64,000 nt of DNA from Notolepis coatsorum (taxonomy: Eukaryota; Chordata; Actinopteri; Aulopiformes; Paralepididae): contig OZ020591.1 in the NCBI GenBank assembly GCA_963971535.1, positions 20,105,790 to 20,169,789 on the forward strand, written 5' to 3'. The translations under genes were made by a program, and so were the position numbers. The notes below the pieces were generated by a model that saw only the letters and a list, made by a program, of their open reading frames with translations, was not told the origin of the DNA and made no database searches. Shown one piece after another: positions 20,768 to 30,941 of the stretch. The first letter of the stretch is position 1. Each line of letters opens with the position of its first letter.

Positions 20768-23209
20768 ATGAACCGACCATGTCTGGACCCAGCGAACAGA
20801 ACGAGGGAGGCTTTGAGCGCCTTGGAGGCGTTCAGACTGGGGGATGTTCCTTCCTCCTCCTTGGAGGAGAGGAAGGAGGTTTTGCGTCTGCTCTATTCAC
20901 TCAGGGAGTGGCACCCTGAGCTGGTCCCACAGATGGAGGAGTATGGCAGACACTGGATCAAGTGCCTATTCCAGCCTCCAGCCTCCGGTCAAGCCCCTAC
21001 TGCTGGTAAGGCCTCTACCACCAGCATAGCCTCACCTCAGTCACCTGCTAGGGTACCTACTGCTAGCCTAGCGTCCCCAGCTAATGCTGCTAACCCCAGC
21101 CCTGTTTACGTTGCTCTGGTTGTTAGCTCAGCCGTTAGCCTAGCATCCCCAGCTAGTGCTGCTAACCCCAGCCCTGTTAACGTTGCTCAGGTTGTTAGCT
21201 CAACCGATAGCCTAGCGCCCTCAGCTAGTGCTGCTAACCCCAGCCCTGTGAACACTGCTCAGGCAGCTAGCACTAGCCCGATAGCTAACACTGCCCTTGT
21301 AGCAGTTAGCTTAGGCCCCGCAGCTCTCACTGCTCACGCAGCTAGCACTAGCCCGATAGCTAACACTACCCCTGTAGCAGTTAGCTTAGGCCCCATGTCT
21401 CTCACTGCTCAGGCAGCTAGCACAAGTCCGATAGCTAACCCTGCCCCTGTGTCTAGCCTAGTCCTTGTAGCTTCGAAGGCTACCCCGTTAGTCCCTACTG
21501 CTACCAAGTCACGGAGAGCTAGAAAGTCTAGGAAAGCTAGCACTAGCCCGATAGCTAACCCTGCCCCTGTGGTTAGACTAGCCCTTGTAGCTTCGACAGC
21601 TACCCCGTTAGCACCTACTGCCAGCATGGCCCCAGTTGTTAGCATAGCTACTGCTAGCACCACAGCCCTGTCTGATAGCTTAGCCTCTGCAGCTAACCAG
21701 GCCTCAACAGCTAGGACTGCCCTGTCAGCTAGCTCGTTCCCTATGGCCCCAGTTTCTCTGGTCTCGGTTCCTTGGTCTGGCCCTCCAGCCAGCGTTAACT
21801 ATCCTGCTAGAACTGCCCCTTCGGTTATCAGGATGGGTTATTTCCGTGTTGCTCCTAGCACCTCAGTCTCGTCCGCTAGAGCCCCTGCTGCTAGCCTCTT
21901 AGTCTTGTCTGCTAGAGCCCCTGCTAGGTTAGCCACTGCTAGTTCTACAGGCCCTACAGCTAAACCTTTGGCTTCCTCAGTTAGGAGACTCAGTGTGGTT
22001 CCGGCCCTTAGTACTGGCTTAGCTCCCCCTGTTAGCTTAGCCCCGGGTGCTACGCCCGGCCCGGTCTCCACGCCCGGTCCGGCTCCCACGCCTGACCCGG
22101 CCTCCTCGACTGGCCCCGGCTCTTCGTTTGGTCCAGCTCTTCGCCGTGGTCGTCGCCGTGGTCTACGCTGTGGTCTACGCCGTAGTCTGCACCGAGGTCG
22201 TTCTGCACCTGGAGAGTCATCTGGTCCCGTCTCCTCGTCTGGTCCCGTCTCCTCATCTGGTCCCGTCTCATCTGGTCCCGTCTCATCTGGTCCCGGTTCG
22301 TCGTCTGGTCCCGGCTCTTCGTCTGGTCCCGTCTCCTCATCTGGTCCCGTCTCATCTGGTCCCGGTTCGTCGTCTGGTCCCGGTTCGTCGTCTGGTCCCG
22401 GCTCTTCGTCTGGTCCCGTCTCCTCATCTGGTCCCGTCTCATCTGGTCCCGGTTCGTCGTCTGGTCCCGGCTCTTTGTCTGGTCCCGACTCCTCTTCTGT
22501 TCCGGTCCGACGCCGTGGTCTACGCCGTGGTCTACGCCGTGGTCTACGCCGTGGTATACGCCGTGTTCTGCGCCGTGGTCTTCGGCTGCAGGGAACCCCG
22601 TCCGGGGTTCTGCGTCCGGCCCCAAGTCCGGCATCTGGTGGGTCCCCTGTCCGGGGTCCTGCTCCGGGCCCATCACCCTCGCCCCTTTGCTTCAGTTCCC
22701 CTCGACCCCCTCATCGGCCCTCTGTCCCTGCTGCCGGTTCCCCTCGACCCCCTCGTCGGTCCTCTGTCCCTGCTACCAGTTCCCCTCTACCCCCTCACCG
22801 TTTCCCTGTCCCTGTTCCCATCTCTAGCCCCCCTCTCCTGGCCTCTGTCCCCCTCTCCGGCCCCGTTCCTCTGCCCCGTTTCTCCTGTGCCCCTCCTGGG
22901 TTCCTGTCGCCGCTCCCCTGCCCCGGTGTCGCTCGTCCCGGCCTTGTCCATCCTGACTTTTTTTCCCCCCGGACTCTTCCTGTGTTCTCCCGGCCCCCTG
23001 TCCTGCCCGTTCCCGGACGGTCCCTTTTGACGTCTGGGAGCCGTCTGTGGAGGGGGGGGTACTGTGAGGATTCGCCAGTCCCTGAACCCCTTTTCCCTGT
23101 CTACTCTCCTCAGCAGCCCCCACCTTTGGACATTCTTATTCTCCTGGCATTTTTATTGTCTCCTGTGTTGTTTAACTGTGTTCTGTCTTTAGTCTCATTC
23201 CCTTTGTAA
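20768..23209 (+). CDS. Gag-like N-terminus plus Ala/Ser/Pro-rich low-complexity frame
   Basis: Open frame of the LTR element at 20046-23782. Taking the Met just inside the 5' LTR, the first 80 or so residues look like an ordinary folded domain (REALSALEAFRLGDVPSSSL, then a helix-rich stretch ending ...HWIKCLFQPP). The rest is low complexity: Ala/Ser repeats built on TSPIANTAPV-type units, then SSGPVSSGPGSSSGP repeats, RRGLRRGL repeats and a Pro-rich end that runs into the 3' LTR. No enzyme motif is seen. A structural, Gag-like role is an inference from position only. The overlapping frames at 22047-23030 and on the minus strand are shadows of its repeats. Confidence 0.5.
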   Translation: MNRPCLDPANRTREALSALEAFRLGDVPSSSLEERKEVLRLLYSLREWHPELVPQMEEYGRHWIKCLFQPPASGQAPTAGKASTTSIASPQSPARVPTASLASPANAANPSPVYVALVVSSAVSLASPASAANPSPVNVAQVVSSTDSLAPSASAANPSPVNTAQAASTSPIANTALVAVSLGPAALTAHAASTSPIANTTPVAVSLGPMSLTAQAASTSPIANPAPVSSLVLVASKATPLVPTATKSRRARKSRKASTSPIANPAPVVRLALVASTATPLAPTASMAPVVSIATASTTALSDSLASAANQASTARTALSASSFPMAPVSLVSVPWSGPPASVNYPARTAPSVIRMGYFRVAPSTSVSSARAPAASLLVLSARAPARLATASSTGPTAKPLASSVRRLSVVPALSTGLAPPVSLAPGATPGPVSTPGPAPTPDPASSTGPGSSFGPALRRGRRRGLRCGLRRSLHRGRSAPGESSGPVSSSGPVSSSGPVSSGPVSSGPGSSSGPGSSSGPVSSSGPVSSGPGSSSGPGSSSGPGSSSGPVSSSGPVSSGPGSSSGPGSLSGPDSSSVPVRRRGLRRGLRRGLRRGIRRVLRRGLRLQGTPSGVLRPAPSPASGGSPVRGPAPGPSPSPLCFSSPRPPHRPSVPAAGSPRPPRRSSVPATSSPLPPHRFPVPVPISSPPLLASVPLSGPVPLPRFSCAPPGFLSPLPCPGVARPGLVHPDFFSPRTLPVFSRPPVLPVPGRSLLTSGSRLWRGGYCEDSPVPEPLFPVYSPQQPPPLDILILLAFLLSPVLFNCVLSLVSFPL

Positions 23210-23782
23210 TTATTTATTTGTTCCTTGTATGTTTGTTTACTCTGTCTAGTGTTCAGTCTTCTTGTGTAGTTAGTTCTTGTGCTTCCCTGTTTATATTCCC
23301 CATTGTGTTTGGTCTGGTTGTTTTCCTTAGCCCTGTTAGTTCTGACCTTCCCTCATGTGTGTCTCGTTTTGCTAATTGCCCTGCTGTCTCTCTAGTGTTA
23401 ATTGTTTCCCCTATATCTAGTGTTTGTTCTCTACTCTTACTTGTCGGTTCATTGTTTCGGTTCCATGTTTTGTTATCCTCGTCCCTGTTTCATGTGCTGA
23501 GCTCCTGTCTTCTTAGTAAGTTCCCAGTGTCATTTAGTGTTTTGTTTTTGGACTTACTCTCTTTATGAGATAATTCTTTGTTTTGTATTTTGCCCTCTGC
23601 CAGTCTTAGCTGTGCTATTCCTTGTTTCGTTTTGCTACTGCCTTGGATGTATTTTCTGTTACACTTCACCCCTGGCTCGAAGTGTTCTAATTAAAGGAGC
23701 AGTGCTCATTTTTGGACAATCTACCTTTACCTCTCCCTCGTTATCTGTTTGCGCCTGGGCCCTCTGCTAACAATCCGTAACA
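23063..23782 (+). repeat. 3' LTR, 720 bp
   Basis: Same length as and nearly identical to 20046-20765; followed by the duplicated CTATG. Confidence 0.9.
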
Positions 23783-25303
23783 CTATGGCCCATTTGACAT
23801 CGACTATCTATCGTTCAATATGTGTTAAAGAAATAATTTTTTCATCCATACATTCCCGTTTTATACCGTGGTGAATATGATTATAGTTTTATAGTAATCC
23901 TGTCTAATCCCAGAAAACGACACTATGCAGCAATACGTGCAATTCACTAAAAACTTTGCCGTTTCTCGCCTGTACACGCTACTATTTCAAAATCACATCT
24001 ATATTATCGGTATTATGTTTCGTCATGAATGCATGAAAGGGTGGGGGAAGGGGGTCGTTTTTTATGCTTTGATCGTCACCAACGGCACACGTTGTGGAGT
24101 AACGTTACACACATATATTGTGATCGAAGTTAAGTCATGGTTGGATCACAGCAGGATTGATACCATATAGGTCGTACCTTCACTAGGATGTACCCCCAAA
24201 AAGAATATTCGAATTATCTGATCGCGAGTCCCAGTATTGGTGTCGATCGTGTCGCCAACATAATCCACCACACATCATGCACCGGGAGCATTTCACGCTT
24301 CTCAATCCGATCGTTATAACCGCTCCATTCGCCTGACCAATAAAAATCCGACCGGAGACTTTTGATCGACGCACAGGCCAAGATATAATGTTTCAAAGGG
24401 TGCTCGATACTGCCACCTGGGTGGATGCGGCCGGTATTGCACTTTGGTATTCTCAGGATGATTCCTCATGTTAACCCAGATGTTCGTGTGCCTGTAATGA
24501 ATGGAAATATCGAATAAAGGAAATAACGATAAAAACCAGACTATACTCGGGTCTGGCCCTGAACGGTTGGCGAGTTAACCCTACTATCATCGGGTCCGGC
24601 GCTGATTGAGTTAATGATAGCTTGCCGATTATTATTTTTTTTTTTTCAATGAATGTATGGTGTCTTTCAAGATAGGTTGACTATTTGGTGGACAAGAGTA
24701 CTGGTAAAGTCTGATTATTATTAGAATATCTTTTTTTTAAGGTATACAGTTTTACCCTGGATACCTTTGCATGATGGAGGGTGTTAAATATTCTGCAGGT
24801 GGAAGGGGTGCATTGATGTACACTCCGATACCATCAGTTGGGAGGGGTAGCACCAGATGTCAGCATTCACCTCTCACATCTACACCTATGCCTGATCTTG
24901 AAAGGTTATCAGACGACAATGATAGTTACTCTGTTCCGCCACAATTGAGGGCAGTTAAATCAGAAGTACCTGACACAAATATTGGGGATCCTTCAGTGGA
25001 GATGGTAGCAGGCATAGCGAAGCAGATTGGGATCTCCATAGGGGAGAGTATTGCCTCATGCCTAGAGTCAAAGGGGAGCAGTGGGATGGGGTACAATGTT
25101 GCAGCGAGTACATTGAACTCAAGTGGGACGGTCCCTTCTCTTGTAAACATGGTGGTGAAGTCTGAGATTAGGGAGCCAGTATGCTTTAGAGGAGATGGCT
25201 CTGATACATGCACAGTGCATGGATGGGAGTCTGTAGTCAGGACATACTTACGCAAAAGGGGGATCTCAGTGGCAGAGCAGGCTGAGGAGGCCATGAGTAG
25301 GTC

Positions 25304-25522
25304 ATGGAGGTCATGGAGGTGGTAGAGTAGGTCATGGAGGTGGTAGAGTAGGTCATGGAGGTGGTAGAGTAGGTCATGGAGGTGGTGAGAGTAGGTTATG
25401 GAGGTGGTAGAGTAGGTCATGGAGGTGGTAGAGTAGGTCATGGAGGTGGTAGAATAGGTCATGGGGGTGGTAGAGTAGGTCATGGAGGTGGTAGAGTAGG
25501 TCATGGAGGTGGTAGAGTAGGT
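25304..25522. repeat. 21-bp minisatellite, left part (about 10 units)
   Basis: Unit GTAGGTCATGGAGGTGGTAG plus A, repeated with few changes. It continues at 31460-31507 beyond the hAT element. Because 21 is divisible by three, a GHGGGRV-type frame runs through it, which is not a gene. Confidence 0.9.
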
Positions 25523-25866
25523 CAGGGGTTCCCAAACTTTTCAGGCCGCGACCCAAAAATAATGGGATCAGAGAGCCGCGACCCCCACTATTATAGGAGG
25601 ATACATTTTTTTTTTTTTTTTTTTTTTAATAAATGGAAATGTATGGTTGAAACATGCACACGTTCAAACGCACACACACTAATAAGCATTGGAGGCTTTT
25701 AACCAGGGCCGGACTGGGGAAATCATTCAGGCCAGGAAATATAGTGCAAAATATAGCCCCAGTCAGGCCACTTTTTAAGCAGGGGGTCTGGGGGTCCCCC
25801 ACCAAGACATTTCTTGTTACAAAGACTTCATTTCCTGCATTCTGGTGCAGGCATTTTTTAATTTTT

Positions 25867-26169
25867 ACCCTTTAAATGCCAGTGTTTGTGATGGCATCAC
25901 AAATTATTGTTAAAAAACAGGCTAACATATGTATGATTAGCAACAACACTGATTTTGATGGATTTTCAGTTTCTTTTGTAATGTCAGATTGAAAATAATA
26001 CAATCTTTTATTCAACTTCAGCCCTGATCATAACACCACATATTAATTTGATCATTCTAACCCTTTAAATGCCAGTGTGTGTGATGGCATATATTTGCAA
26101 TATATCAAATGCAAAATAGATTTTTCTGGGGGGGATTATTACAGGCTAGCATGTGTCAATGATTAGCAA
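25867..26169. repeat. Diverged direct duplication of about 100 bp
   Basis: CCCTTTAAATGCCAGTGT...GATGGCAT and ...CAGGCTAACAT...GATTAGCAACAACA occur at 25867-25950 and again at 26061-26169. Confidence 0.7.
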
Positions 26170-26476
26170 CAACAGTTCTGTATCGTAACGGCTCTCACTC
26201 GGCGTCACTCACGCACTGTACCTCGCTTGTGCACGCGCACTGAATAAAATTCCACAATGTACCTTTATCCCAATATTCGTCTGACCACACCCCTCATCAG
26301 CTTACCTTCATAAGCAGGTGTGTGGCCACCTACTCGCCTCCTTCTTCGCTTTCACCACAAGGAAGTGCCTTCGGAGATCCCCACTTGTTGCTAGTTGAAG
26401 AAAGTTGAGACGTGTTTACATTGTGCTTATTTTTTTCTTCTCTCATAACTATTCAAAAAGGAAAATCTAAATCATA

Positions 26477-28113
26477 ATGTCTACCTCGGAGAGTAGACCC
26501 ACTCTTCACCAGCGGTTCTCCATTCCCGCCTCCGTCGTGCGCGCTGGTGCGGGGCTGCTGCCACTTTCGTGGTTGCCAGCCAAGCACGGGAGACAGCCGA
26601 TAGGTAGTTTGCCTCTCCGAGGAGCCGGTGCATCGGTGCCGTCGCTCCGGCGGCGGCCTGATCCCGACTCTGGTTCCTCTGGTTCCGGGGAATCGTCCAG
26701 GATTTGCGACGCAAACTTTTCGCGTCTGCCCGTTCACGTCGCAAGATGGTGCCCTGCAGGCGCGAACGGCCTGGGTTTGGGGAATTGCTGGAGACCAGCG
26801 AGGATGCGTCGGTCTCTGCATGCCCGATGGAAACTGAGGATTACATGGAAGAGTCGGACGGATTCTTGTTTGAAGGCCCTGTGGAGGCGAGTATCCCTCC
26901 TGTCCAGGTAACACTGGAGGGGGGAGAAATGTCTCCTTGAGGCGCATTGTTCGAGGATGTCGGGGAACCACCTTGGCCTCATCGGCAGGATGCCCTGCTA
27001 TCAGCCACATCAGACTGTGGCTCCTCAACCGGTCGAAGCCTGCTGCATGTGAGGGATGCGGGTTCGGTGGAGGAAGGTCAGCAGGGGGAACTGCGGGCTT
27101 TGTTCCCCGAGCTCATGGCGGTAGCTGCCACTGCAAATGGCGTGCCGCTGCCGCAGCCATTGACTGCTCCTGCCCCCGATGATCTCATAGGTCATCTCTG
27201 GCAGCGTCGCCCGGTGAGAGGGGTGGACGTTGTCTACCCATTTTTCCCCTCAATGGGGGCCTATGTTCGTCGGGGCCAGGTGGTGTCTCACATCATGGGA
27301 CTTACCCCCGCCTACGTACCAGTTACGCGGGTGGCGGGGTTGGTTGAAGGTATGAGAGAGGGCGTGCCACGGCTTGATAGGCCGATGGCCGCTCTCCTCT
27401 GTCCGGATGTGGTGTGGGAGCCGTTATGCAAGCCGGTTCTCCAAGGAAAATCGGCTAGGCGATTGGCATATTGGGGTGACCAGTCATTTGTCGCTGGTAC
27501 ACAGTCGCTGGCTGCTGTTTCTAACATCGCACAGCTGGCTAGATTTGTATCGGGGATAATGACGGGCGGCACGGATCTGACCGAGGTGCAACACGATCAG
27601 ATCACCCAGGTGGCAGGAGCTGTCCTGCATCTTACCCAGGTGCAGGCCATAGCCTCGGGGAAAGTGCGCGCCCTGGCTACCCTGATCCAGCACCACCTTT
27701 GGCTGGAGCAGGCTCGAGTGCCAGAGAAGAAGAGAGCCCCTCTTCTGACGGCCAACCTCTCCGATGCTGGACTATTCGGGAAGGCCCTGCAGCTGATGAC
27801 CTCAACGTGCAGAGAGATGGCAGAGGAGAGATCCGTTCTCCAACCCCATTTTCCGCCTCCCGTCCTTGCCGGTGGAGTCAGAAGGCTTCCACGACGTCGA
27901 GCTACCTCCGCCGTGCCTACCACTGCCTCCGCCGCCACTGCTGCCCCGTCCAAGAAGGCCAGGAGGAGAGACGGTGATTCTGCTGCCGCCGGCCCATCTA
28001 CGACCGGAGGAGACGGTAGGGAACGACGAGTCCAGCAGCCGATTATCTACCGTCCCTCCGGGGCTTCTCAGGGTGGCAAAACCCGAGCGGCTCGAGGCAG
28101 CAGACGCCGCTGA
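26477..28113 (+). pseudogene. DIRS gag-like region
   Basis: Fossil part. The longest open stretch, which ends at 28113, encodes an alpha-helical segment with AIASGKVRALATLIQHHLWL, then LTANLSDAGLFGKAL, closely in the style of DIRS Gag proteins (a helix bundle, a HLWL block and a D-A-GLFG block). A basic, Ala-rich tail with RRR/KK clusters follows. The role in a living element would be particle assembly. The region as a whole appears broken. It is followed by AATAAA at 28179. Confidence 0.6.
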
Positions 28114-29616
28114 GTGACTTTTTCCCCCTGTGGTCCCCTCTATACCCTTCCCCGGCCCTCTCATGATTATTGTGCCTAATAAAAAGTCCCCTTAAAGGGG
28201 GACTGTATTTTTTGGCCAAACAAACTGTGTGTTTCTTCACCAATACATATGATGAGATTGCGAAATGTGAATCTGCATTGTTTACATTGAGGGATGAGTT
28301 ACGTTCGTGTTATGAGATTAAGCAAGGTCTGCAAGCATACACTCAGTCATAGAAAGGTTCTATCTTAGCCTGACGCTCCACATGCAGGTAGAAGCTGGTT
28401 GTATGATCTGTTGCTTAAGCAAAGTAATGTTGATCCACAACACTGTTGTGTTAGTTGCAGTAATACTCGTATACACACGTTCCACGGCCTAGCCGTTATA
28501 CTCTCTGTCAGTGTTTTTTCTATTTACAACATAGAAAGCGGGTGTGGGATTCACACACACACACGACTTGGTTTTGTTATAAATCCTGTTCACAGTCTGT
28601 GGGTAGCGGGCATTGTATTAGCTTATGCTATACATTAGCGTTCTACCAAAGGTCTCAAAATGCTACAGTTGTTATTGTGTGTAGGGGAAAAAGGGTTTTT
28701 TGTGAGGGGGTGCCGAATAAACCCCTCCTTCCCACTTGATTGGTCAAGGGGATTTTTTTCTCATCTCCTGTTGAGCCAGTCAGGGCCGAGCCGTTCAACG
28801 ACTTGGCGGGGGAGGGGGGGGGGGGGGGGGGGGGGAGGGTTGTCCTGACGCGGCTCCTATTACAAACAGGAGTTGTGTGCGGGGTTTCCCCCCGTCATAG
28901 CATATACATTGCTATGACGACGGCTTCCGTGAGTTAGATCTTTACGTAAGGTCTGTGGTGTTAAAGTGTCAGGTTAGAGCGTAGGGCTTACGGGTCTGCT
29001 ACGCTCGATTTTATGTGTAAACTTGAGTCAGTTGGTCACGTGACTCACAGTTGCCATGTCTTTTTCATACTACGACTCATGTGGGAAGGCTTCTGGGGAA
29101 TTTCGGTCTAAACCCTCTAAATAAGGGGTGACTGGATGTAAAAATATAAACAGTTTTTACTCCCGGCTGTGCAGATTGGGTTTTATGCTGTTGATGCTTC
29201 TTTCTTTGTTATTAGAAAGAGTTGGGGTTAGGGAGCATCACACCCCTCTTGTCGTTCCCCTGGGCGCCTTGGGGATTCAATGAAAGGTCTAAATAGCCGT
29301 CATCATATCAGGGGGATAATGATGGAATGGATCTGAACATACGTAGAGGGGTCTAATGCCCATGTTTAAGCTCAACACGCATATCTGCCCCTTCTCCTGG
29401 AGTTGGCATGTCGGCGTGGTTAGGGCACGGGACTGGTTCTGGTCACGCTGGTCCGGCTCAGTTGAACCCGTCCGCCGGGGATGCAGATCTTCTGTTCTGG
29501 TACCCTGAGGGACTTGGGCTTTTTCCAGGGGGAGAAATGCCAGGTCGGTCGGGTGTCACAGGGTTAGGCGCTATGGAGACCCTTGTGGGTACGTAGTACT
29601 CTGCACTGTCGTAATG

Positions 29617-29735
29617 GCTTACGGCCGTGCCAACCTGTACACGCCCGATCTCGTCAGATCTCGGCCGCTACGCAGGTTGGTCTTGGTTAGTACTTGGTTA
29701 GGAGACCTCCTGGGAATACCAAGTACGGGGTGCTT
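29617..29735 (+). pseudogene. 5S rRNA-like sequence inside the DIRS element
   Basis: 119 bp that align end to end with vertebrate 5S rRNA: GCTTACGGCC start, CACGCCCGATCTCGTC, then the Pol III control elements in order. Box A is altered (CGCTACGCAGGTTGG for AAGCTAAGCAGGGTCG), the intermediate element is kept (TTAGTACTTGG), and box C is close (GTTAGGAGACCTCCTGG), followed by GAATACCAAGTAC. By eye about 85 percent is conserved, with changes in paired positions, so it is a pseudogene or a 5S-derived promoter module. It is on the same strand as gag. No T-run terminator follows directly. Confidence 0.85.
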
Positions 29736-30850
29736 GGGGCTGGTTCTCCATTCTTTTCGCTCTTCTCTTACGCATGGCGAAGAGGGGCCTGTTGGGGTGG
29801 TCTTTGACCTCCTCGGGGGACCCTGTGCTCCCCGTATCGCCGGGCCCGGTCCGAAGTAATGTTTCGTCGACCCGTAGGCCTGGGATAACCCTGTTGGAAA
29901 CTGAAACACTTGTACTGCGGTAGTGCACGCAGGTACGTTTTGGAGTTTTTTCTTGAGGGGTTATGGGACCAACCGCCGCATAGGGTAACGACTGGGTGGT
30001 TGGTTCTCTGGTGTGTTGGTGCAGTGTCAACTCCCGGGTTGCCCGGTTGAGTGTGCCCCTGCACGTTCATGACGTCTGCCAATCGTGTCAGCCTTCGCTG
30101 CCTCATTGAGGGAGGCTTTGTCATGGTGGTCAACAACGCCAGCATACGCCCCTTCCGCCGGGGCGGCTGTTTCAGCTGACCCCTCTGGCGCCTGTCTCGT
30201 CCGCAGTACTCCAGGCTCGGGTTACAGCCTGTTGCCTGGTTTCCCCGGTGCGCTGCCTGCTTCCGTGGTAAGCCTTTGGTTCTTACGGCCATGCTGACTG
30301 CCTGTCCTGCAGGGTCAGTGTGCCAGGCGGTGTGCTATTGGGGGGACAGGGCCCGCTCTTGTGAGGGGCCTTTGTCCGAATACGCTGGCGATGTGGGGGG
30401 CGGGGTCACTAGGTGACCACCTGGTGGGGTCTTGATGCTGGCATCATGGACTTCTCCGGGCCCCCGTTTTTCAGGGGGTCCAGTCCCTTTGGTGGGTCTG
30501 GGTCTTCCTTCGCGCTCCGCTGCTACGGCCTTGCCACAGGGTTGGGTTGCTCTTGACCCTGTGATTTCTGGGGGCAGTAACGAGGTTGTTCCTTCCGTTC
30601 GTTCCCGGGTGGCATGCGGGTTGTGCGTGTGGGTAGTCGTGGGGTCAGGCCACGGTCTGCTCACCCTGTGCGTTGAGTTGCTTGAGTGCCTCTTCGCACG
30701 GTCGGGTCCGTCGCCTTCCCGTGATCCCCCAATAGGGGGGGTGCCCTCCATTAGGGGGGGTCGGGGGGGCTCGGTCCTCCCTGATCTGATGGTTGTGGGG
30801 GGCCTCAGCGGGGTGTATTTGTCGGCTGATGGCTCTCGCTCGGCCTCCCT

Positions 30851-30941
30851 TGTGCGTGAGTGACGCTGAGCGAGAGCCGTTACGATACAGAACGTTAGGT
30901 TATAACTATAACCAAGTTCTGTTAGTAATGGTGACGCTCGG
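30851..30941. other. Internal complementary region of the DIRS element
   Basis: The first half (to about 30891) is the reverse complement of the element's left tip (26175 on). The second half is the reverse complement of its right tip (to 31158). DIRS elements are believed to use this region to circularise their cDNA. Confidence 0.85.

Larger units (their letters stand above)
20046..23782 (+). mobile_element. Non-autonomous LTR retrotransposon, recent
   Basis: Fossil element, 3737 bp. The LTRs are 720 bp each (20046-20765 and 23063-23782) with TG/CA ends and only about two differences that I can see. CTATG flanks both sides as a 5-bp duplication. A G-rich polypurine-like tract precedes the 3' LTR. 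The 2.3-kb interior has one plus-strand open frame and no recognisable protease, RT, RNase H or integrase. It looks structurally whole as a non-autonomous element that would need enzymes from a relative. High LTR identity indicates a young insertion. Gypsy affiliation is inferred from LTR style only. Confidence 0.88.
19916..24610. mobile_element. TTAA (piggyBac-like) non-autonomous element holding an LTR element
   Basis: TTAA occurs at 19912-19915 and 24611-24614. Inside these, the ends are CTCAATCAGCGCTGGA and the reverse complement of CTCAATCAGCGCCGGA, one mismatch in 16. TTAA duplication and such TIRs indicate a piggyBac-type element. Its own sequence is under 1 kb; the rest is the LTR element at 20046-23782. 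Interior words (ACATTCCCGTTTTATACCGT, GGAAATATCGAATAAA) are shared with 9741-10240. No transposase is present. Confidence 0.85.

Noticed and set aside
22047-23030. 327-residue plus frame and 208-residue minus frame
   Set aside because: Shadows of the short tandem repeats in the LTR-element frame at 20768-23209.
29617-29735. Functional 5S rRNA gene
   Set aside because: Box A and several paired positions are altered, no T-run terminator follows directly, and it lies in a single copy inside a transposon, so a pseudogene or module is more likely.
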